From Bordetella parapertussis (GTDB lineage: Bacteria > Cyanobacteriota > Cyanobacteriia > PCC-6307 > Cyanobiaceae), in NCBI GenBank assembly GCA_943324725.2, contig CALPMR020000027.1, positions 1-18,938 on the forward strand: a stretch of DNA of 18,938 nucleotides, written 5' to 3'. The notes under the pieces were generated by a model. That model was not told the DNA's origin. It searched no databases and saw nothing but the letters and a program-made list of their open reading frames with translations. Positions within the stretch are counted from its first letter, which is position 1. Each line of letters starts with the position of its first letter. A program made the translations under genes and the position numbers. This document shows, one piece after another, positions 1-7,731 of this stretch.

Positions 1-2
1 AA

Positions 3-389
3 TCAGAAGCGATCGGTGTGGTGATGCACCACGCGCCAGTGGCCCGCTTCCTTGCGGAAGATGGTGGTGGCGCGGATGTCCGTCGTGATCGCCGCGCCGG
101 CTTTGGTCATGCCGCGGGTGCGCTCCATGCAGACCAGATATCCCATCTCAGCGGATTCCACGAATTGGTGATCATCAACCACCAGAGTCCCCTCAAATCC
201 CATGGCGGACTCCCGGGCGAATTCCTCCATCACGGCCGTACGCCCGGTGTAGGTGGCACCCATGGGCCCCAGGTGGCTGATGTCGTCGGCTTCAGACCAG
301 ATGGCTTCGAAGGCAGAGATATCTCCCGCCAGCAGCTTGTTCCCGGCTGCATAGAAGGCGTCGGCGGCTTCTTCGAGGGTGGTGGGCAT
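3..389 (-). CDS. SnoaL/ketosteroid-isomerase-like protein (DUF4440-type)
   Basis: A complete small protein of 128 residues from an ATG at 389. A TTG at 416 would add nine residues and neither start has a clear ribosome binding site. Its layout is that of NTF2-like SnoaL_3/DUF4440 proteins. An N-terminal helix carries repeated Ala, Asp and Gly (AADAFYAAGNKLLAGD), followed by a conserved Trp, the HLGP segment, and a C-terminal strand WRVVHHHTDRF that is typical of this fold. Such proteins form a cone-shaped pocket and are often stress-related or of unknown substrate; no catalytic assignment is possible here. It lies on the same strand as clpP3 but about 250 bp downstream, so it may be transcribed separately. 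Family assignment is fairly sure, function unknown. Confidence 0.8.
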   Translation of the reverse strand: MPTTLEEAADAFYAAGNKLLAGDISAFEAIWSEADDISHLGPMGATYTGRTAVMEEFARESAMGFEGTLVVDDHQFVESAEMGYLVCMERTRGMTKAGAAITTDIRATTIFRKEAGHWRVVHHHTDRF

Positions 390-637
390 GGAGTGGCCAG
401 CAGGGCAAGGGTTCAATGCCCTGGTGCTTCCCGGAACCGTCGAGGTGCCCGAGGGGGAAAAGGCCGCTGATCGGAACCGATCCGCCAGGACGGAGCAACA
501 TTCCAGGGCAGCGCCAGGACGGGTTCACGGTAAGCGCTGGAGAGTCCCGAGGATTGAGCCGAGCCGCGCTCAACCCAGGCGCTGACCGCAGCAGCCTGCC
601 GCGGCCGGCTTTCCGGACGGGAGGTGCGGGGACCGGA
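390..637. other. Intergenic region clpP3 to SnoaL-like gene, with palindrome
   Basis: About 250 bp without a credible gene. It holds a perfect 14-bp palindrome (GATCGG-AA-CCGATC, 469-482). Read on the minus strand, this is followed after seven bases by TTTT, so it could be a weak terminator for the clp operon or an operator for the downstream gene. A second minus-strand hairpin pairs TTGAGC with GCTCAA near 554-575. Neither is a textbook terminator. Confidence 0.4.
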
Positions 638-1240
638 TCAGGCCTCGCTGGGATTGGCGATCACCCGGTCGATCAGCCCATACTCCACCGCCTCGGCGGC
701 ACTGAGGAAGTAGTCGCGGTCGGTGTCCTTGGCGACCTTCTCCAGAGGCTGGCCGGTCATGTCGGCCATGCTCTGATTGAGCATGTCCTTGATGCGCAGG
801 ATCTCGCGCGCCTCGATCTCGATGTCACTGGCCTGACGCTGGCTGGTGCCGCCCAGGGGCTGGTGAATCATGATGCGGCTGTGGGGCAGGGCCAGCCGCT
901 TGCCCTTGGTGCCGGCCGTCAGCAGGAAGGCGCCCATCGAGGCCGCCAGGCCGACACAGATGGTGACGACGTCACTCTTGACATACTGCATCGTGTCGTA
1001 GATGGCCAGGCCGGCGGTGACCGAACCGCCAGGGGAATTGATATAGAGATAGATCGGCTTGGAGCTGTCATCCGAGTCGAGGTACAGCATCTGAGCCACC
1101 AGGCTGTTGGCGATGCTGTCGGTCACTTCCTGGCCGAGGAACAGGATCCGCTCGACGCCAAGCCGGGTGTAGATGTCGACCCAGCGCTCGTACTGGCTGC
1201 CGGGAAGGCGGTAGGGAACGCTGGGGGTGCCGATGGGCAT
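638..1240 (-). CDS. clpP3: ATP-dependent Clp protease proteolytic subunit (catalytic)
   Basis: Encodes a 200-residue serine peptidase subunit that forms the barrel-shaped proteolytic core used by Clp AAA+ unfoldases in the cytosol. The catalytic triad is intact: Ser101 in the GLAASMGAF block, His126 in MIHQP and Asp176 in the DTDRD segment. Spacing matches E. coli ClpP apart from one extra residue after the His loop. Length is normal for the family. The ATG at 1240 gives the usual N terminus leading into the YERWVDIY segment; no strong Shine-Dalgarno precedes it. The gene follows clpR by 69 bp on the same strand. In cyanobacteria the catalytic partner encoded next to clpR is ClpP3, which assembles with ClpR into a mixed core served by ClpC. 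The paralogue name is inferred from this context. Confidence 0.95.
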   Translation of the reverse strand: MPIGTPSVPYRLPGSQYERWVDIYTRLGVERILFLGQEVTDSIANSLVAQMLYLDSDDSSKPIYLYINSPGGSVTAGLAIYDTMQYVKSDVVTICVGLAASMGAFLLTAGTKGKRLALPHSRIMIHQPLGGTSQRQASDIEIEAREILRIKDMLNQSMADMTGQPLEKVAKDTDRDYFLSAAEAVEYGLIDRVIANPSEA

Positions 1241-1309
1241 GGGTCTAGCTGGTGGGGCGGTGAGGGGCTGGTGGGGAAAGGGGGAGGGGCTGGAGCCCCC
1301 GGCGTGAAC

Positions 1310-1999
1310 TCAGCCGATGCCGGCGGCCGTGGCCACCGGAGCGGGCAGGTCCTTGCGGCTGTTGAGCACCCGGTCGATCAGGCCGTAGCTCTTGGCTTCC
1401 TCCGCCGTCAGATAGGTCATGCGGTCGGAGTCGCGGGAGAGCTCTTCGATGCTCTTGCCGGTGTTCTCGGACAGCATCTCAAGCATGGTGTGCTTGTTCT
1501 GCAGCACCTCTTTGGCCCGGATCTGGATGTCGCTGGCCTGACCGCGGGCACCGCTGCGGGGCTGGTGCAGGACGATCGAGGCGTGGGGCAGGGCGGCCCG
1601 CTGGCCCTTGGTGCCGGCCGAGAGGATCATCGCTGCTGTGCCCATGGCCTGGCCGATGCAGATGGTGTGCACCGGCGGCTTCACGTAACGAAGCGTGTCG
1701 CAGATGGCGAAGGCTTCGGTTTCGAAGCCGATCGCCTCGCCGGAGTACCAGCTGGTACCGGTGGAGTTGATGTAGAAGAAGATCGGCTTCTCCGGATTGT
1801 CAAACTCCAGATAGAGCAGCTGGGCGATGATCAGCTCGGTCACGTCGATGCCCATCTGACGCTTGGCTTCGTCGTCAGAGAACAGGGGCAGGCCCAGGTA
1901 GACGATCCGCTCCTTCAACAGCAGCGAAGGCAGATCAGGGGGCGGGGTGCGCATCACGGCGGAATCGCCGTAGTAGGGGGCCGACACCGTCATCCGCAC
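1310..1999 (-). CDS. clpR: ClpR, proteolytically inactive Clp subunit
   Basis: A 229-residue ClpP homologue lacking two of three catalytic residues. The nucleophile position is Gly120 (GQAMGTAAM instead of GQAASMGAF) and the acid position is Met194 in the DSDRM segment; His145 in LHQP remains. Relative to ClpP it carries about nine extra residues after the INS(T/P)G segment (around residues 83-97). As I recall, this is a hallmark of ClpR in cyanobacteria and plastids. ClpR is a structural subunit that forms mixed rings with ClpP3 and is known to be needed in cyanobacteria and plastids. It sits between the PIN/TRAM gene, whose stop is 25 bp upstream, and clpP3, consistent with one operon. The first ATG is at 1999; an internal ATG two codons later is also possible. 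Confidence 0.95.
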   Translation of the reverse strand: MRMTVSAPYYGDSAVMRTPPPDLPSLLLKERIVYLGLPLFSDDEAKRQMGIDVTELIIAQLLYLEFDNPEKPIFFYINSTGTSWYSGEAIGFETEAFAICDTLRYVKPPVHTICIGQAMGTAAMILSAGTKGQRAALPHASIVLHQPRSGARGQASDIQIRAKEVLQNKHTMLEMLSENTGKSIEELSRDSDRMTYLTAEEAKSYGLIDRVLNSRKDLPAPVATAAGIG

Positions 2000-2024
2000 A
2001 CACCAGTTGGCTTGGACCCGGAGC

Positions 2025-3242
2025 CTAGCCGGGCCCGGGAGGCTGCGGTTCCTGGCTGCTGGTGGGTTTGCCTCCCCCCGTTCGGGCGGCGGACTTGCCC
2101 TGGCCCCTGGTGGGCTGCGTCTCCGTGCCCTTACCCGCCAGGTTCAGGAGCCCCTTGTCACCATTTTTTTCGCTGTTTCCCCTCTCGCAGCGGGCGAAGA
2201 CCATGCGGCCCGTGGGGGTCTGCAGGGCACCGGTGATCGTGACGGCGAGGCGCTCACCGATGCGGCCACGGGCGTCTTCCACCACCACCATGGTGCCGTC
2301 CTCCAGGTAGCCCACCCCCTGGTCGGCCTCCTTGCCCTGGCGCACGATCTTGAGCTGCAGGTCGTCGCCGGGCTGGACCTCGGGCCGCAGGGCAATCACC
2401 AGCTCGCTGAGGTTCATCACCTTGAGCTCCTGCACTTCGGCCACCTTGGCCAGGTTGTAGTCGGCGGTGAGCAGGGTGCCGCCGGTGTCGGCGGTGAGCT
2501 TGAGCAGCTTGTCGTCGGCGCCGTTGCCCTCGTAGCGGGTGCTGTTCACGACCAGCCGGCGGCCGTATTGCTGGCGCAGCTCCGAGAGCAGCTTGAGGCC
2601 GCGGCGCCCCTTGCCCCGCTTCTCGGCATTGGCCGAATCAGCCAGGGCCTGGAGTTCATCGATCACGGCCTGGGCGACGATCACCTGGCCCTCCAGCAGG
2701 CCGGACTCGAGCAGACCGCGGATGCGGCCATCGATGATCACGCTGGTGTCGAGAATCTTGGCGCTGGCCGGTTGCAGCACCCCTTCAGCGACGAGCAGGG
2801 CCTCGGTGCTGGCGGGATTGAACAGCCGCAGCAGGGTTCGCCCATGCACTTCAGCCAGGTTGTAGCCAAGCACTCCGAAAAAGACATTGCTGAGCACGGC
2901 CGCCAGGGGCTTGATCAGCACCACCTCCCAGGGCAGGGGCAGCAGCAGGATCGGCGCCAGCAACAGGTTGGCCACCAGCAGCCCCAGGATCAGCCCGACG
3001 GCGCGGCTGACCAGCAGGTCGGTGGGCATGGAGCGCACCTGGGCCATCAGCCGCCGCCGCAGCTGCTGGAACATGAAGCCGGCGATCAGGCCGAAAAAGG
3101 CGCCGAAACCCGCCAGCACGCCGCGCAGACCCTCGACGTTGGTCACCTCCAGCAGCAGCTGCTCCGGCAGCAGGTCCACACCAAGCCAGCCAGTGGCCGC
3201 ACCGGAGACCAGGAACAGCACCAGGATGAGCGTGTCCACCAT
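2025..3242 (-). CDS. Membrane-anchored PIN/TRAM domain protein (YacL-like)
   Basis: A 405-residue protein with about four N-terminal hydrophobic helices (roughly residues 4-21, 42-58, 80-103 and 107-128). A PIN nuclease-type domain follows at about 163-285 and a C-terminal TRAM-like beta domain at about 288-352, ending in a low-complexity tail. The PIN acidic cluster is present: Asp165 in ILDTSVIIDGR, Asp171, Glu196, Asp243/244 and Asp261, so metal-dependent ribonuclease activity is plausible. Bacillus YacL has this architecture. Homologues are widespread in cyanobacteria, often annotated as PIN/TRAM proteins, with no settled substrate. The gene heads an operon with clpR and clpP3, suggesting coordinated RNA and protein turnover (inference). 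The ATG at 3242 starts immediately before the first membrane helix. Confidence 0.9.
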   Translation of the reverse strand: MVDTLILVLFLVSGAATGWLGVDLLPEQLLLEVTNVEGLRGVLAGFGAFFGLIAGFMFQQLRRRLMAQVRSMPTDLLVSRAVGLILGLLVANLLLAPILLLPLPWEVVLIKPLAAVLSNVFFGVLGYNLAEVHGRTLLRLFNPASTEALLVAEGVLQPASAKILDTSVIIDGRIRGLLESGLLEGQVIVAQAVIDELQALADSANAEKRGKGRRGLKLLSELRQQYGRRLVVNSTRYEGNGADDKLLKLTADTGGTLLTADYNLAKVAEVQELKVMNLSELVIALRPEVQPGDDLQLKIVRQGKEADQGVGYLEDGTMVVVEDARGRIGERLAVTITGALQTPTGRMVFARCERGNSEKNGDKGLLNLAGKGTETQPTRGQGKSAARTGGGKPTSSQEPQPPGPG

Positions 3243-3327
3243 GCCGAAAACGTGTGGCGGCCCATCACATCAGGCCCGAAGCATGCCCGATCTGCCGCCA
3301 AATAACAGGCAGGGGTTACCGCCCGTG
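3243..3327. promoter_or_regulatory. Divergent intergenic region, PIN/TRAM gene and hemW
   Basis: Eighty-five bases separate the divergent starts and must carry the promoters of both transcription units. A purine-rich AGGCAGGGG at about 3307-3315 is a plausible hemW ribosome binding site. No convincing -35/-10 pair can be picked out by eye. Confidence 0.4.
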
Positions 3328-4680
3328 ATGGGAACGCCATCGACCGGGGCGCTGTCGGACAGCGGCGCAGCAGCCCGAACCCCGACGGCAGCGGCTGCCG
3401 CAGACCTGGCCGCAGCACCGGCGCAGCAGGGGCCAGCGCTGCCCCCACCGCGCTCGGCCTACGTGCACATTCCCTTCTGCCATCGGCGCTGCTTCTACTG
3501 CGATTTTCCGGTGGTGCCCCTGGGCGATCGGGCCGACGGCAGCGGCGGCAGCGGCGCCGCCTCGATCACCGCCTACCTGCTGCTGCTGCACCGCGAAATC
3601 GCCACCGCCCCACCCGGTCCGCCCCTCTCCACCGTGTATCTGGGCGGCGGCACCCCCTCGATGCTCAGCCCCGAGCAGGTGGGCGCGCTGCTGCAGGCCC
3701 TGGACCGGCGCTATGGCCTGGCGCCCGGGGCGGAGCTCACGCTGGAGATGGATCCGGCCAGCTTTGATCAGGCGCGCCTGGCCGGCTATCTGGCTGCGGG
3801 CATCAACCGGGTGAGCCTGGGGGGCCAGAGCTTTGATGACAGCGTGCTGGCGAGCCTGGGGCGGCGTCACCGGCTGGCGGATCTGCTCCAGGCATCGGAG
3901 TGGCTGCGGCGGGCCCAGGCCCGGGGCGAGCTGGCCAGCTGGAGCCTCGATCTGATCCAGTCCCTGCCGGGCCAGGGGCTGGCCCACTGGCAGCGGCAGC
4001 TGGAGACGGCGATCGCCCAGGAGCCGCCGCACCTCTCGATCTACGAGCTGAGCATCGAGCCCGGCACCGTGTTCGAGCGGCGCCTGGAGCGGGGCGAGCT
4101 GGAGCTGATCGATCAGGATCTGGCGGCCGATCTGATGGAGCTCACCCAGGAGCGCCTCAGCCAGGCCGGCTACGGCCACTACGAAATCTCCAACTACGCC
4201 CGGCCCGGCCATGCCTCCCGCCACAACCGCGTCTACTGGAGCGGCGCCGGCTGGTGGGGCTTCGGCATGGGGGCCACGGCCGCCCCCTACGGACGGCGCC
4301 AGGCCAGGCCCCGCACCCGCGAGGCCTATGCCGCCTGGCTGCTGGCCCTTGATCGCACCCAGCCGGTCCTGGCCGCAAGCGAGGGCGCCTCGAAGGGCGA
4401 CCCGGAGCCCCCCCTGGGGATGGCGATCGATGAGCTCTGGATGGTGGGCCTCAGGCGCCGTGAGGGGGTGAACGCCGTGGCCTTGGCCCGCGCCGCCGGC
4501 CTCGGCCACCAGGAGCTGACGGCGCTGCGTCAGCAGCTGGCGCCCTTCGAGGCGCGCGGTCTGTTGCTCGTGGAGGGGGAGCGCTGGCGCCTGAGTGATC
4601 CGGCCGGACTCGCCCTCAGCAATGCGGTGCTGCGGGAGTTGTTGGCCTGGTGGCCGGCTGAAGCGACTGCTGGGCACTGA
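3328..4680 (+). CDS. hemW: Radical SAM heme chaperone HemW (coproporphyrinogen III oxidase-like)
   Basis: Encodes 450 residues. The radical SAM cluster motif is CX3CX2C (Cys51, Cys55, Cys58 in FCHRRCFYC). The following residues lack the fourth Cys found in true HemN oxidases, which marks the HemW branch. The GGGTPS motif (107-111 region), the DLIQSLPGQ block and a HemN C-terminal domain follow. HemW proteins bind heme and have been linked to heme delivery to membrane electron-transport proteins; they should not be assumed to oxidise coproporphyrinogen. The ATG at 3328 is chosen for its upstream purine-rich site. An open frame continues further upstream but overlaps the divergent PIN gene. The first 40 residues are an Ala/Pro-rich extension not seen in E. 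coli HemW. The 3' end overlaps panB on the opposite strand. Confidence 0.92.
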   Translation: MGTPSTGALSDSGAAARTPTAAAAADLAAAPAQQGPALPPPRSAYVHIPFCHRRCFYCDFPVVPLGDRADGSGGSGAASITAYLLLLHREIATAPPGPPLSTVYLGGGTPSMLSPEQVGALLQALDRRYGLAPGAELTLEMDPASFDQARLAGYLAAGINRVSLGGQSFDDSVLASLGRRHRLADLLQASEWLRRAQARGELASWSLDLIQSLPGQGLAHWQRQLETAIAQEPPHLSIYELSIEPGTVFERRLERGELELIDQDLAADLMELTQERLSQAGYGHYEISNYARPGHASRHNRVYWSGAGWWGFGMGATAAPYGRRQARPRTREAYAAWLLALDRTQPVLAASEGASKGDPEPPLGMAIDELWMVGLRRREGVNAVALARAAGLGHQELTALRQQLAPFEARGLLLVEGERWRLSDPAGLALSNAVLRELLAWWPAEATAGH

Positions 4681-5461
4681 TCCACTGCCGCAAGGCCTCC
4701 ACCGCCAGGCCCCGGCCATCGATCAACGGCGGCGAAAAGGGCGGCTGGCGGCTGGTCAGACCCAGCAGGTCGGCGGTGACACGCACCTGGCCGTCGCAGG
4801 CATCCCCAGCGCCGATGCCGATCACGGGAATGCGCAGTTCGCGGCTCAGCTCGGTGGCCAGCTGCGCCGGAATGTGCTCGAGCACCAGGGCGAAGCAGCC
4901 GGCGGCCTCAAGGCGCTCCGCCTGGCGACGCAGCCGTTCCTGGGCAATCGGATCGCTGGCCTGGCGGCGGTAGCCCAACTGGTGCACCGACTGGGGGGTG
5001 AGGCCGAGATGGCCCAGCACCGGAATGCCGCTGCGCACCATGCGATCGATCACCGCCAGCGTTTCCGGCTCCGCCCCTTCCAGCTTGACGCCCGCCGCCG
5101 GCGACTCCTTCAGGGCCCGTCCGGCGGCGGCCAGGGCCTCATCGGCGCCGCATTGGTAGCTGAGAAAGGGCAGATCGCAGATGATCAGGGGAGCGGGGGG
5201 GCCAACAGCTCCCCGCCGCAGCTGCTCCAGGCGCCAGGCCTCCAGGCCCCGGCCGGCGGCACGGCAGTGGTGCAACATCTCGTCGAGCGTGACCGGCAGG
5301 GTGGTGCCGTGACCGAGCACCGTCATCGCCAGGGAATCACCCACCAGCAGCACATCGGCACCGGCTTCGGCCACCACCAGCGCCGAGAGGGCGTCCCAGG
5401 CGGTCAGCATCGCGATCGGCAGACCTTCCTGCTTGCGAACGATCAGATCAGCGGGTCGCAT
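4616..5461 (-). CDS. panB: 3-methyl-2-oxobutanoate hydroxymethyltransferase (ketopantoate synthase)
   Basis: A 281-residue PanB from the ATG at 5461. An upstream in-frame ATG at 5497 would add 12 residues, but homologous proteins generally begin near MRPADLI. PanB transfers a hydroxymethyl group from methylene-tetrahydrofolate to 2-oxoisovalerate, the first committed step of pantothenate and CoA synthesis in the cytosol. Mg-binding and catalytic positions are visible: Asp42 in VGDSLAM, Asp96 in ICDLPF, Glu128 in KLEGA and Glu195 in LVLEHIP. GIGAG near residue 220 is also family-typical. Length is normal. The gene is monocistronic as seen, divergent from the SRP RNA gene and convergent with hemW. 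It shares 65 bp (4616-4680) with the end of hemW. Confidence 0.95.
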   Translation of the reverse strand: MRPADLIVRKQEGLPIAMLTAWDALSALVVAEAGADVLLVGDSLAMTVLGHGTTLPVTLDEMLHHCRAAGRGLEAWRLEQLRRGAVGPPAPLIICDLPFLSYQCGADEALAAAGRALKESPAAGVKLEGAEPETLAVIDRMVRSGIPVLGHLGLTPQSVHQLGYRRQASDPIAQERLRRQAERLEAAGCFALVLEHIPAQLATELSRELRIPVIGIGAGDACDGQVRVTADLLGLTSRQPPFSPPLIDGRGLAVEALRQWISAQQSLQPATRPTTPAAPHC

Positions 5462-5551
5462 TGACGCAGGCCGGCGTTGAAGGTTCAAGCCTGGCATCCA
5501 GGCGTTCGGCCCCGCCCTGCCCCTCCGGTGCCATTGCTACGATGAGAACGA

Positions 5552-5646
5552 CTCGGACCCATGCGGCCCGGACGCTCAAATCTGGTCAGGACCGGAAGGG
5601 AGCAGCCACACGGGATGCTCAGGGCAGGCGTGGACTCCGGGTCACC
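5552..5646 (+). ncRNA. ffs: Signal recognition particle RNA (4.5S RNA)
   Basis: The invariant SRP RNA core is present. GGTCAGG (5584-5590) faces AGCAGCC (5601-5607) across the CCGGAAGG tip with its GGAA tetraloop at 5594-5597. The ends pair: GACCC (5556-5560) with GGGTC (5639-5643), and ACGC (5572-5575) with GCGT (5628-5631), giving the single long hairpin of the bacterial small SRP RNA. The product binds Ffh to target membrane and thylakoid proteins cotranslationally. A TACGAT (5538-5543) fits a -10 element, so transcription should begin near 5550; no good -35 is seen. Exact ends are approximate. Confidence 0.93.
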
Positions 5647-5655
5647 CAATTCCAA

Positions 5656-5688
5656 CCAGAGCGAGGTGGCGATATCTCCTCGCTCTGG
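5656..5688 (+). terminator. Strong hairpin after SRP RNA, probable terminator without U-tract
   Basis: CCAGAGCGAGG (5656-5666) pairs perfectly with CCTCGCTCTGG (5678-5688) across an 11-base loop, starting about ten bases after the SRP RNA. No T-run follows, so intrinsic termination would be atypical; it could instead protect the RNA 3' end. Confidence 0.55.
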
Positions 5689-6021
5689 CGACTCCATGCG
5701 GTGAAATCCGACCGCTCCCTCGAGGGGCGAAGTGCCGAGCCGGGGTCGGCGGTCAACGCCCTGCTATCTGGCCCTGGATCAGAGGCTGCAACCGGCCAGG
5801 GCAAGCCCAGGGCGGCCGATCCGACTTCTGCTTCTCAGTGTTGGCTGAACAACCACTGCGCAGCTCAGAATCCGCTGCTGCCGAATCAGTTCAATCCAGT
5901 GGCCGCGATGGCGCTCTGAGGGTTCACGCTCAGGTGAAAGGACTCAACAGGCGTCTGGATGAGCCGGCAAGCTCCGGGAGTGCGGAGTTTCTGCGGATGA
6001 GGGCAGTCTGCCGCTGCCCAG

Positions 6022-6056
6022 CGCCCAGGGACCGGAGTTCCGCCGGTTCCTGGGCG
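6022..6056. other. 14-bp stem-loop in the non-coding stretch
   Basis: CGCCCAGG (6022-6029) pairs with CCTGGGCG (6049-6056). The stem continues through one G-T pair and ACCGG/CCGGT to a seven-base loop at 6036-6042. On the plus strand it is followed by GGGTTGTTCT, a weak U-rich tail, so it could terminate a plus-strand transcript or be part of a structured RNA. Confidence 0.5.
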
Positions 6057-6097
6057 GGTTGTTCTGGGTCATCCAGAAGGGCGCCACGGCACCTGTT

Positions 6098-6124
6098 CCT
6101 CCGTGACCTCAGTGACCTCGGTGA
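6098..6124. repeat. Three tandem copies of a 9-bp unit
   Basis: CCTCCGTGA, CCTCAGTGA and CCTCGGTGA follow each other without gaps and differ only at positions 5 and 6. They lie in the non-coding stretch downstream of the SRP RNA. Function unknown; possibly a slippage-derived microrepeat. Confidence 0.7.
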
Positions 6125-6384
6125 CCGGCCGCGCCGCTGACAGGGGGGGCCAGCAACCTGCCTGAGCCGATAGTGATTGGGCCGTGCCGGGTTGCAAGCG
6201 GAGCCCGGAGCCAGTACCCCCTGTCGAGGGGAATCGGAGCCACCGCCTGGGATGCCGAGGTAACGGCTCCGGTGGTCATCTGCTCTGCCTAGCCCTGATC
6301 ATTGACAGGACTCAATTCCAGGAGCGGCTTTCTGCACGCTGGAGTCTGTGCACCCTGCTAATGCAGGCCACAGCCTGATCAGAT

Positions 6385-6418
6385 TGAGCCTTCAGAGGGA
6401 TTGGCCTCTGGCAGCTCA
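6385..6418 (-). terminator. Weak hairpin overlapping the ftsZ stop codon
   Basis: On the minus strand TGAGC (6414-6418) pairs with GCTCA (6385-6389). Inside it, CAGAGG/CCTCTG (6405-6410 with 6393-6398) closes a six-base loop. No T-run follows, so a role in ending the ftsZ transcript is only possible. Confidence 0.3.
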
Positions 6419-7507
6419 GTCAATGCGGCCCTGACGATTGCGCAGAAACGGGGGAATCATGGCGCCCCGTTCCTCCGGGTTGGCGGTGAGGGCCTCGACA
6501 AAGATGCTGCGGCTGGGGCGCTCCGGGCGGTAGCTGCCGCCGCTCTCGAAGCCGGTGGCGATCACGGTGACGTGGATCTCTCCCTCCAGGCTTTCGTCGA
6601 CCACGGCGCCGACGATGATGTTGGCGTCCGGATCGACCATGTCATAGATCACTTCCGAAGCGGTGGTCATGTCCTCGAGGGTCATGTCCTTGCCGCCGCT
6701 GATGTTGATCACGCAGCCGCGAGCCCCATCAATGCGCGCCGACTCCAGCAGCGGGCAGGTCATGGCGGCCTGGGCGGCTTCGCTGGCGCGGGAGCGACCG
6801 GAGCCGACGCCGATGCCCAGCAGGGCGGTGCCGGCGTCGGCCATCACCGAGCGCACATCGGCGAAGTCGACGTTGACCAGGCCCGCCTTGGTGATGATGT
6901 CGCTGATGCCCTTGACGCCCATGCGCAGCACGTCGTCGGCGGCGCGGAAGGCATCCTGCAGAGCGGCACCGGCGATCGCATCGCGCAGGCGATCGTTGGG
7001 GATGACGATCAGGGTGTCCACGTGCTCAGCCAGACGGGCGATGCCCTCCTCGGCCTGGCGCAGGCGCTTGCGGCCCTCGAAACCAAACGGCTTGGTGACG
7101 ATGCCCACGGTGAGGGCGCCGCATTCCTTGGCCACCTCGGCCAGGATCGGGGCGGCACCGGTGCCCGTACCGCCTCCCATGCCGGCGGCGATGAAGACCA
7201 GATCCGCCCCCTGGAGGGACTGCTGCAGATCGGCGCGGGATTCTTCGGCGGCCTTCTGGCCGATCACCGGGTTGCCGCCGGCACCGAGACCACGGGTGAG
7301 CTTCTGGCCGAGCTGGATGCGTTGCTTGGCTGCCGACTGGAGCAGGGCCTGGGCATCGGTGTTGAGCACCCGGTAGCCGACCCCCTGGAGATCGGAGGCG
7401 ATCATGCGATTGACAGCGTTGCTGCCGCCGCCACCGACACCGATGACCTCGATCCGAGCCGACTGGCTCGGAACGATCCCGTTGGGTTGGGGTGAGGTCT
7501 GGCTCAT
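6416..7507 (-). CDS. ftsZ: Cell division GTPase FtsZ
   Basis: Encodes 363 residues of the tubulin-like GTPase that polymerises into the division ring. The nucleotide-binding GGGGSNAVN (25-33) and the tubulin signature GGGTGTG (111-117) are present. The T7 loop NVDFADV carries Asn212, Asp214 and Asp217, which complete the GTPase site across the subunit interface. The C-terminal peptide IPPFLR (351-356) is the usual docking tail, preceded by an unusually short linker. The ATG at 7507 is chosen because AGGAG lies nine bases upstream. The open frame extends to an ATG at 7624, which would add 39 unconserved residues. It is the last gene of the miaB-ddl-ftsQ-ftsZ cluster, 224 bp after ftsQ. No ftsA is nearby, as expected since cyanobacteria lack it. 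Confidence 0.97.
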   Translation of the reverse strand: MSQTSPQPNGIVPSQSARIEVIGVGGGGSNAVNRMIASDLQGVGYRVLNTDAQALLQSAAKQRIQLGQKLTRGLGAGGNPVIGQKAAEESRADLQQSLQGADLVFIAAGMGGGTGTGAAPILAEVAKECGALTVGIVTKPFGFEGRKRLRQAEEGIARLAEHVDTLIVIPNDRLRDAIAGAALQDAFRAADDVLRMGVKGISDIITKAGLVNVDFADVRSVMADAGTALLGIGVGSGRSRASEAAQAAMTCPLLESARIDGARGCVINISGGKDMTLEDMTTASEVIYDMVDPDANIIVGAVVDESLEGEIHVTVIATGFESGGSYRPERPSRSIFVEALTANPEERGAMIPPFLRNRQGRID

Positions 7508-7731
7508 GTCGTGGTGCTCCTGATGGGACGCCGGCTCAGCCGACTGGTCAACGGATGGGGGGAAATCCTGATCGCGGCTGATCGCGAGGTGCGAATGGGG
7601 GAATCCGTTGATCGGCGGCTGCATTATGTCCGGGGCAGGGGCCAGAAGCTGGGTGGTGGGATTCAGAATCCCGTCAAAAGGCTAAGTGCGCAATCGCGTG
7701 TGAGCGATGGCTGGCTTGGTTGCTGCCGGGA
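7508..7731 (-). promoter_or_regulatory. ftsZ: ftsQ-ftsZ intergenic leader with inverted repeats
   Basis: This 224-bp gap probably holds an ftsZ promoter or mRNA leader. It contains a 15-bp palindrome (GGGATTC-A-GAATCCC, 7658-7672) directly beside a TTGACG element on the minus strand. A CATAAT on that strand (about 7620-7625) could be a -10, but no matching -35 is correctly spaced. A 9-bp inverted repeat, TCAACGGAT (7548-7556) with ATCCGTTGA (7603-7611), encloses two direct copies of TGATCGCG. The ribosome binding site AGGAG for ftsZ is just upstream of 7507. Confidence 0.45.

Larger units (their letters stand above)
5689..6384. other. Long hairpin-rich stretch with no credible gene
   Basis: About 700 bp between the SRP RNA and the ftsZ 3' end. 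Only short open frames occur, and none shows a recognisable motif, a ribosome binding site or family resemblance. Several hairpins are visible: 5771-5777 with 5796-5802 (GCCCTGG/CCAGGGC), 6001-6006 with 6014-6019 (GGGCAG/CTGCCC), a long one at 6022-6056, and CGGAGCC/GGCTCCG near 6235-6271. I checked for RNase P RNA, tmRNA, tRNA and cobalamin riboswitch hallmarks and found none. It may hold an unrecognised structured RNA, or be decayed sequence. Confidence 0.5.

Noticed and set aside
416..2236. 606-codon plus-strand open frame across clpP3 and clpR
   Set aside because: It is antisense to two genes with unmistakable Clp motifs; its own translation has Gly/His/Gln-rich low-complexity sequence and no family motif.
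2007..3305. 432-codon plus-strand open frame opposite the PIN/TRAM gene
   Set aside because: Complement of a clear membrane/PIN protein; Gln/His-rich translation typical of antisense frames in G+C-rich DNA.
2887..3327. 5' extension of the hemW frame
   Set aside because: It runs over the divergent PIN/TRAM gene and lacks HemW-like sequence; the ATG at 3328 has a purine-rich site upstream.
3316..4719. 467-codon minus-strand open frame opposite hemW
   Set aside because: Antisense to the CX3CX2C radical SAM protein; no motif of its own.
5481..5497. tRNA T-loop-like GGTTCAAGCC near the panB start
   Set aside because: No acceptor, D or anticodon arms can be built around it.
5920..6300. Possible riboswitch, RNase P RNA or tmRNA in the non-coding stretch
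   Set aside because: Hallmark conserved boxes of cobalamin riboswitches, RNase P RNA and tmRNA were looked for and not found; only generic stems remain.
5838..6378. Two short plus-strand open frames in the non-coding stretch
   Set aside because: No ribosome binding site, no motif, compositionally unlike the neighbouring proteins; not supported as genes.
6401..7495. 364-codon plus-strand open frame opposite ftsZ
   Set aside because: Antisense shadow of FtsZ, rich in Gly/Ala/His with no recognisable family.
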